Part shown: positions 55,850 to 64,000 of the stretch, piece by piece
Layout: each line of letters starts with the position of its first letter
How positions within the stretch are numbered: position 1 is the stretch's first letter
Assembly (NCBI RefSeq): GCF_963678635.1
Contig: NC_087070.1
Span: 14,821,840-14,885,839, forward strand
DNA length: 64,000 nt
From: Symsagittifera roscoffensis
Lineage: Eukaryota > Xenacoelomorpha > Acoela > Convolutidae
Reading direction: 5' to 3'
Position numbers and translations under genes: made by a program
Notes under the pieces: model-generated
Database searches by the model: none
What the model saw: the letters and a program-made list of their open reading frames with translations, nothing else
Told to the model about the DNA's origin: nothing

Positions 55850-58800
55850 CTGACGTTGTCACAGTTTTTCTCCACTACTGAACGAACTTTAAAAAAAAAC
55901 TTTCATTTGAACATTTAAAAATAAGCATGTCAACTCAAAGTGACCCCTGCCAATTCATTCTTTTCGCAAGCTAAATCCGTTAAACACAGAAACTGCTCTT
56001 TCGTACAGTCAAACTACTCAAAATAAAACTCGATTGGGCGAACAATTTTTCGGCGGCATTCTGATCGAATATCACAATAATCAGCGAGTACAATAACGCA
56101 AGCAGCCGCGACGAGCGGATGCTCATATTGAGGCTCTTAATCGATAGCCGGAAGAAGTGGTCCGAAACGCGAAATCTTCCGGTTTCCCTGAATTAGCTTT
56201 TTATCCTAGTTAACACCTAAATTTTCAGTATTGTGAAGGGTGGGGGATTCGCGGTCTCGTCTATCCTTAAACGGTATAGAAACAAAAACAATTAAAAATA
56301 CAAAAGAAAAAACCAAACAGATAAAAATATATTACTGGACGAGATGCAATCCGACTTTCCTGTTTATTGTTGCTAGATATATTTTTCACAGCCCATTTGA
56401 TTGTAACGATCAACCTTTGTGTTTTCCCTGTGCCTGTACTGTAGAGTTTTTTGAATATTAAAGCACGTTAATGCTAACTTTCAATCAATCCGGAGGGGTA
56501 GAGTGATTGCAGATTAGGACCATCACAGCAGAGCGAAGAGCAGCAGGAAGGGTCACATGGACAAGAAAAACCGAACGTTGGGTATCGGTGAACATTTTTG
56601 TATCCCTTGGTACAGAAAAGACGATATCCATCTTGGGGAGCACGACAGTGACTGCACTAAAGTGACCTCACACCGAGTTAATCACCTTAATTCGGATTTT
56701 GAACGGGTCGGAGTAGTATATTATTTTTAGTACTACTACTTATACTACTGATATTGATTTTTCTCTTCCGTTTTTTGAACAATCAGACCATCAACAGACT
56801 AAATTTTAGGGTCAAAATATTAAAATTTTGATCGTCCCACGATACACGTTTCTTGAGATACCGCGATTTTTGAAACCAGTAAAAAGCACCACTTTAGTGA
56901 GTTACATCGTAATTCGACTAATTTAATTGGGGAAACCATTTAGAATTAGACTTGATTTTTTAAAAGAAAATAAGTATCGCATTCCGACTTTTCGCAACTT
57001 TGAGACCCGAAACGCCCCAAAATAAAATATTTTTTTTCTGAATTTTTAAATTATTGTGTTAGGAACTTTTGATCGGGTAACGTACGCTATTGAACCCTCA
57101 AATTTTATAACATATTTATCAAGGGCCTTTCAGATCCAAGAGAAATTGGAGTTAACGTGTTTGATTTGGCGGTTTCACCAATCCGGAGGGGTCCAAATTA
57201 CGTTGTTTTTTGCAATTTTTTCGGTTGAAACGTTTGTCATTTTTTTTGCACTAAACTAGTAAAATGTAGGCCCTAGGAGCTCAAATCAGCAATAATTAAG
57301 CCTAAAGGAAGTAGGTTGCGAAACAACCTAGGCAGAATTTATAGAGTATTTTAACTTTGAAGTTAAACCCAACGACGTTTCGAGTAATAACTCAAGAACC
57401 ATTCAACGGACCCGGTTCGTTTTGGTACCATTAGATCAGGAATTAATAAAACGTAGAATAATCTTTTTTGAAGATTTGATTGTAGAAAAAAATTTTGGAA
57501 ATTTTTTTTTTTAGCAAAAACGCCGGTTTTAGAAGGTATACCATTCCCGGTTCATATTTTTGTTTTTGAAAGACTTTACAATCTGATGAAAGGGTGGTAA
57601 AAATCGTGTAAGGTTTTTTAAAATTTATTTTGGCAGACTAGGAAGGGTCAGCATGACTAGAACTAAAAGAAAACATCAAAAACATTTTGGCGAAGACACC
57701 CCTCCCAGTAGTAGAAATTGCAAAATAAGGAGCTTTTCGTCACACACAAAGGTTGAGAAGGTTAGGTGCGTACACGGATGGGTCTTGAATTTCATTGTAA
57801 AACCTGAATGATCACAGAAATCGAGTGTATCCTGAAGAGTTCATTTTTACCAATCCGGAAGGGTCCCGGTTTACAGATACGGAAGGGTACATATTTTGCC
57901 GATCCGGAGGGATCCTTTTTTGCCAATCCGGAAGGGTTCAATTTTGCCTGTCCGGATGGGTACCAATCCGGAGTGGTCCGATTTCGTCGATCGGGAAGGG
58001 TCTAAACTTTTCGTGCGTACCCGGAGGGGTCCATATCACCTATTTGGAAGGGTCCCCATTTGCCAATCTGGAAGGGTCAAATTTTGGCTGTCCGGAAGGG
58101 TCCCATTTTGCCGATCTGGAAGGGTCTAATTGTTTTGTTCGTAACCGGAGGGGTCTTAGTTTATCAACCTAGAAGGGTCATAATAATTGACCTTCATCGT
58201 CTGTAAACGCCAGCACCGATCCAGAAGGGTTAAAAAACAATCCTTCACCGTATGGAATAACAAAGTTGAATTCAGAACAGCGCTAAAAACCACGTGACAT
58301 TATGTACATTTGAAACATACCACGATTCTAGAATAAAAAAGTAGATTGGTACAGACAAGAAATTAGTGACTGTACTTGTGACTTGTCTTTAATTAAAACA
58401 GAAGCTACCGAGTTAGATCAAAACAAAATGAAACCCTGGGATTCGCGACTATAATTCAATCATCAATAGAAATGTTGTACTGAAACACTCCGAATAGTAA
58501 TTTTTTTGAAGACTACTTTGACTATCAACTCGACCTAAAGCACATTGATCTTTTTTTTTCTTTAATTCATTTTGTCTAAATTGGTTAAATTTCTTCTATT
58601 TTTTCCCACAGCGCTCGCTAACTTTAAATTCAATTGTCATCATCAATTTGAATTGTGCTAATAATTTATTCAACAACCCATTAGCCATTGCTGTGTATAA
58701 ATTAAACTAACGCTGTACTGACGTAAATTAATCAAACTCGTGGTCACTCGGCAATCCAACTTTAGAAAGCTATTGTGTTGTGTTAGTATATTCTATTATC

Positions 58801-58874
58801 TAGTTCAGGACAAAAATTAAGTTAGGCTGAGTGAGCATGCTAAAACCAGAGATAATTTAGAAGTCAACTGGAAC
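55850..58874 (+). other. Leader of plus-strand element (duplicate)
   Basis: Duplicate of 38930-41955, with the same minisatellite at 57844-58239. Confidence 0.6.
57844..58239. repeat. Minisatellite CCGGAAGGGTC (duplicate)
   Basis: Same number and order of units as 40925-41320. The repeat has therefore not changed length since the duplication. Confidence 0.85.
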
Positions 58875-59493
58875 ATGAGACAGAAAAGAGTTGTCAAAAC
58901 TGTCCGATAATTCAGTCGAAAGACCTAAAATTGAGAATTCACCGACGGACTTCACCATGAGGAAAGCAAAACCTGATAAACGGAAAACAACTCCTTCTTT
59001 TACGGAAAAGATGAAGAGCACATTCAGCAACACCTTGGGCAAAATCTTCCCCTTCACGATGGGAACTGGAACCGACTGCAAGGATGATCAGCCATCAGCA
59101 ACGGACATCTCGGATGAGCAAGAGGAAGGTCAAGAATCGCAGTTGAGTGATGACAGCCACATTCAAGGAGATAATGTACCCGAAGTGAACGGCGCAGATA
59201 CTCCTGAATACCATGCAGCAGTCCGAATGCTCAACACAGCGGCTGAGGAGCCCGGTAAACTTTTAACAAGGAAGACTGGAGGGCGCCATGAGGGGATCAC
59301 CACTACCTCAGCAAAAATGCCAGGGATGTAGAAGCCGAGGAACCCATAACGAGGTGGGCGGACGTCAACGAGTACCAAACTCCCAGTCACCAAAGGGATA
59401 ACGCTATCTTAAGTGACAGGTCTGACTGGCGATGGAGAGATGGTGGACCAGGCCCTCAAGAAGGTTATGGAAATGATAAATGAACAGGAGCAA
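58875..59493 (+). pseudogene. gag: gag N-terminal fragment (duplicate)
   Basis: Duplicate of 41956-42574, with an Arg/Met difference (aggcca versus atgcca near 42398/59317) and a Glu/Asp difference near 42529/59448. Confidence 0.65.
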
Positions 59494-60397
59494 TGTAACA
59501 GTCGCCTACTTAAGTCACATATGAGGTTAAAGAAAAATAGGCCCTATAACCATTGGCTCAAGAGTCAGGGACACTATCTTTTGGTGTTTTTCCACCTCAA
59601 ACGGTCGGAGCAAATTCGGTTCACTTGCGACATGAGACTAAAACCTTTGTTACAGCTTGAAGGCCACTACCAAAATACCCCCCACTCTTGAAAATAAGCA
59701 CGTCCCCATACTTAGGTCTCAAAATACCTAAAACACTCGAACGCTGTTGAAAACAGGGTCGGAACAATCCGTATAGTTAGTTTTTATTAGACAGTGGAAC
59801 TTTGATCCATTTCAGATGGATCAACCTAAAATTCGTCTAACCTCAACATAACAAAATAAAACACACTCAAGAAATTTAAATTGGGTACTCACATACCGGC
59901 ACACTCTAGAATTTGGGTAACTAAATCAATAAGTAACTCCAAAATAACAAAGGAATTAAGTTTTGGCTCGAGGAGTTTTAAATTAACAACTCCCAGCATG
60001 AGAAGTGAGTTTTGACTTGAGAAAAAAGTTTTTGGGGCTGGACCATTGGGAGACTTTGGTTGTCTACCTTTCCACCGAAGGTTCACTCTGGTCCACTTCT
60101 AATTCGTTTCTTCGTTGTTCGTAATCACTCTACCTTCTGTTTCAAACCAGACAACTCTACTCTCGTGTAATTCTATGTCTGGAAACTGCAAATAGCAATT
60201 TCCCGCTGCTTTTTTTGACCTTTTTCCCGCGATTGTTAATTGGTTCTTCTGATCTTATTATTTTTGTTTTTCCAGTTGTCGCGAGAAACTTGAGCTTGAC
60301 ATGTCCAGTTCAATTTTTTGAAAAATTTCATTCCACCCCAAAATCATGTTTCTTGTGTTGCTCAAGGTCAAACTTTCAAATATGACCGACTGGCACA
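59494..60397 (-). repeat. G-type LTR (duplicate)
   Basis: Duplicate of 42575-43478, same ends and palindromes. Confidence 0.8.
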
Positions 60398-60784
60398 TAC
60401 TCCCCGGACTCAAGATCGATGTCCTCATCGCGTGTTGCTCCAGTGGTCATTTACAGAAGTTTGCAGCAGATTTACCTTTATCTACACCCCAAAATTCACA
60501 AACATGAAAAATTGTCACATTATCGCTAAACAGCAATCAAAATCTGCATACACCTGCACCCTAAATTTCCGCTTTGTAAGCTAATGACTAAAACTTCTTT
60601 TGTTTTATCCAACCAGAAAATTGTCACGCAGCATTTTGATTCATATAATAGATATAGTATGTTAATAACAATACTTTGGTTCATTATAATTTCTTTTCCG
60701 TGATGTCAGATTTTATTCGAGTTCACACCCAAGCCCCCTTTCTTTCACTCTCAAGACTCAAGTAACCGACACTGAGCTCCCTGC
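60398..60784 (-). other. 3' tail of copy B' (duplicate)
   Basis: Duplicate of 43479-43865, including the purine-rich tract at 60398-60408. Confidence 0.55.
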
Positions 60785-63700
60785 TCACTTTGTGCTCCTC
60801 GCCTTCGAGTTGCTAGGTCCTGATGCATTCGACACTGTGATCTGCCTCAGCAGCGCTTCCTCATCGTCGGAGCTGATCACGATCTCTTCCCAAACCTTCA
60901 GTTGTTCGTAGGATCGCATCCACTCCCTCTGCTCTTGCAATCTCTTCGCCTGGTTCGCCAAGCCCTTTCTTTTTAGATTCCCGTTTCAGGCAAAAGGAGT
61001 TGTGTAGGCTCAAACTCACGTTCTTCGCCAAGTCTTCTTCCAATATTGACTCCCTTGCCTTGGTGTTATCTCTATACACCCGGCCAGCTCTTTTCCAACC
61101 CGTTGTGATTGCATTACGATGGGTCAATAGGGGTCTTTTGAAGGCTTCCGGCCCTATCTCAGCCAGGAGCTGTCGATATTCTTTCTGATTTTTGTTCATG
61201 TGATCCTTCGTTACCGCGTATAACCAAGACGTCAATGTCAATCGAAACCATGGGAAGAAGCTTATGCGGCTCCACACATGCCTGACCTCCATTGGTATAG
61301 CGAATATTTTGCACGCAGTCTCAAACAACTCGCGCCTTCTGCTATAATCAATAGCGTGTATCGATACTTCGTCACCTTTTCTTCTATCCATCGCAACGCC
61401 AGCATTGAACTCACTACCATTAGGGTCACCTTCTGTCGATGATCTGGTAACCCGACTGACCTAATTTCTTCCACGTCCCATATCAGACAGAGGTTTGATT
61501 GCTCCGGATACCACATCGTTTGAGCCAGGCAGTGGCACGGGCATTCCCCATGTGTGATGTTTATACTCCGGAGGTTGCGTTCTCCCGATGCCTCAAGCAG
61601 AGGTTCCAGCTCCATCATTTTTTCGTGCGTCACATCATTCTTCTCCGGGACTGGTGTGCTGTTCACCGGTTTCCCGATCGTGTTTTGTCTCTCGAAGTCA
61701 CTCGTGTTCTCACCTTCCAGGTTCAAGAGTTCCTCCCCCAAAATCTCGCTCAAGTTATCTCTTTGTTCCCCGGGTACAGTCCCCAGGATCTTCCTCAACA
61801 GTCTGTGGGAGTGATTCGACATTCTTTCCAGGCGTACGCATTTGGGCACTGAGAAAGCTTTGTCAATCAGTATCCTCTGGCTGGATACCTCCACCATCGC
61901 CATGTGTAGTGGGTAGTGGCTTCCACACATGTTGGCCATGACTGATCCCACTAGGGACTTTGCGTTCACTGGCAAACTGTAGGCTTCACTCACGGGAAAC
62001 ACCTTTTCTGCCTCTAAACCAATCTTCCACCCTCTGATATGCTTCTGGGTTATTTGCAGTGCTCCGGGCCATGACTCCACGCTCAACGCTGTTACCAAGT
62101 GGTGTTCGGACTCCAGCATCTCCAGCGACTGCAAACTGCACATCCTTGAGAAGAACCCCAATGCTGTTGCTTTATTTAGTGTAGTGTTCGTGCAGCCACT
62201 ATCTGCACTTCACTCTTCTCTTTCTCGGTGATGTGGCCAAACCAAGTGGCTAGATCTTCTCTCTCAAAGGACTGTATCGTGACACATGATCTTTCATCGC
62301 AAGATTGTTCTCCACTTCCAGATGTCAGATCGAGACAACTACCGGTTTCCATCTTCTTCATTGACTTCTCTAGCTTGTTCAGTATTTCTCCCGGCTCCTT
62401 ATTATGGGGTAGGATTAGCTTGTGTATCACGTTCAGATTTCCCAAATCTTCATCCTTCGTCAGCGACAGTCTCACTCGCTCCGTGACTTCTTCTATCAGA
62501 TTTGCATGGGGATGTGGGCACGAAGAAGGCCTCAGCAATTTCCAAACCGCTCCCAGATTCGTGACCAGCATGCAATATCCATTTCCCATCTTCAGTTCCA
62601 CCTTCTTATTTGAGCGCGGTCCGCTAACCACCTCTGGTATCTTCTCAAGTATCAGACCTATTCTCGGTCTCTCCCTTTCCGCTGGATCAATTTCAATTAT
62701 CTTCTCTGTCCAGAACTTCAACAAATCGGTCACTTCAAATTTCTTGTGGGCATTCCCGGCCTCTGAATCCAAGAAAGGGTTATATGCCATCCACATTACT
62801 CCAGATACCTACTGGTATTCCCCCGTCTGTTGGGTTTTGAGTAGTCTCCAGCCAGGACTAAATTGCGATGCACGTCATGCCCCTCTTCGAACTTCTTGTT
62901 GTAAAATCACCATATTTCGTCAAGTTTCCCATGGTTCTCTAGAGACTGTCTGGAGTCATCTTCCTTTTCGATTCCCGTACTCTGGTACACGTTCAGTATG
63001 ACCGTGGAGACTCTCCTCTCCATAGTTTTGCTCCCCTTGGCCTGCGGATGACACACTTAGACGGTACTGTTGGTCATCACTGACATTATCCACCTCAAGA
63101 AACAAGTGGCATCTTTTCTTCCCGCTAGACTCAAGCCGGAATTATCTCTGGCGATATGCTGTACCAGCATATGATAAACCTCTAGACTCGTGTTGCCCAG
63201 CTTCAACTTATCGTGTGAGCTCAACACTTCTAATTCTATTCCCACCAGGCTCCATGCGAACATCAGTTGTCCTGCCGTCCTGACGAAAGGGTTTGCCATC
63301 AATGGAAACGCAGACGAGGGTGTTCTCATCGCCTCTTCGAATTACTCCCGCAGCAGATTTTGCCAAGTTCGTTTCACCTGGTTCCCCAACTCTAAGTTGT
63401 TATTCTCGGCTTTTTGCTGGGTAGCCCAATTGCGACGCTTGCGGGACACTGCACAATCGAGTTTCTTCAAGCAATCCTCCAGTTCTTTCATGGTCTCCAG
63501 AGCCATCCACCGAGGTCGAGCAGTATTCCTCGTCGCATTTCTCTCAAGAGGATTGCTAGCTATTCGCTTCCCTGTGGCCTGGTGCTCAGTCGAGAGCCAT
63601 TCTTTGCTAACGTCTACTTTCCATGTTTGTCCACTCGTCGAACCCCTTTTGGTGTTTGCCTTCTGAGGTCGGTAGTCTTCCTCCGTTGCTGAGCTCGTCG

Positions 63701-64000
63701 AGACTTCCATTTCCTTTATCACCTCGGTTAGTTTCCTTGGTGCGGGGCTGCCCTTGTAAGCTGCGGTCTTCCATCGTGCTAAAATCAAGGGACTACTCAA
63801 CTCTTCTGTCTCTCCTCTCCTTTTCCGAGTTCTTATCCCTCTACTTGGGGGCGTATTATCACCAATTCGACTTCTTTATCCCGATCCAGCCTCTCTAACT
63901 CTTGCCTCCCCCTTCTCGAGCCTTAAGGATATTAGTATCTTTAATCATATTACTAGTCTTACTCTTATCATCCCTCTCAATCTTAATCATTTTATCATCA
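60785..64000 (-). pseudogene. Giant SGNH ORF, copy B' (duplicate, cut by window end)
   Basis: Duplicate of 43866-47081, with the same frameshifts and conserved motifs. It continues past the window edge. Confidence 0.8.

Larger units (their letters stand above)
47738..64000. repeat. 16.9 kb tandem duplication, unit 2 (cut by window end)
   Basis: Matches 30820-47081. By eye I count about 17-18 single-base differences (for example 33295 T versus 50213 A; 35387 C versus 52305 G) and one extra A in a homopolymer (8 A near 36457-36464, 9 A near 53375-53384). The last ~655 bp of the unit fall outside the window. Confidence 0.95.

Overview
The window looks like metazoan (probably invertebrate) nuclear DNA made almost entirely of nested LTR-retrotransposon sequence. 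Pointers are Ty3/gypsy-type gag-protease-RT-RNase H-integrase pieces, a non-LTR element with a C-terminal restriction-like endonuclease, ~0.9 kb LTRs, minisatellites and no operons. I saw no convincing single-copy host gene, tRNA or rRNA. The species cannot be named from the sequence.

Layout. (1) 1-11100, plus strand: the 3' part of a giant LTR element. It has an intact 2,981-codon ORF (412-9357), a 0.8 kb tail ending in a purine-rich tract, and an LTR (10177-11100). (2) 11101-13063: decayed non-LTR retrotransposon. (3) 13064-28640: an array of related LTRs. A Ty3/gypsy element (G, 13331-22803, minus strand) sits inside one of them, and a 2.6 kb segment is tandemly duplicated (23317-25911 and 25912-28462). 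(4) 28640-38930, minus strand: a decayed element with RT-RNase H-integrase and, downstream on the same strand, copy A of the giant ORF. (5) 38930-42574, plus strand: leader and start of gag of another element, with a minisatellite. (6) 42575-47737, minus strand: LTR, then the 3' half of copy B of the giant ORF. (7) 47738-64000: a near-identical tandem repeat of 30820-47080 (offset 16,918-16,919 bp; by eye roughly 0.1% divergence).

Main result. The giant ORF appears to be a third ORF of a Ty3/gypsy-lineage element, in the position where env would lie. Copies 0 and B both run into an LTR start through the same purine-rich sequence. Copy A follows integrase on the same strand. The LTRs are related to those flanking gag-pol in G. 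Adding parts from different copies gives an element of roughly 22-23 kb. The protein has an N-terminal coiled coil, an SGNH/GDSL-hydrolase domain with all expected catalytic residues, a second SGNH-like domain, and a 1,800-residue remainder I do not recognise. It shows no env-like signal peptide or membrane anchor. The LTRs also carry small palindromic stem-loops whose pairing is kept while the bases change.
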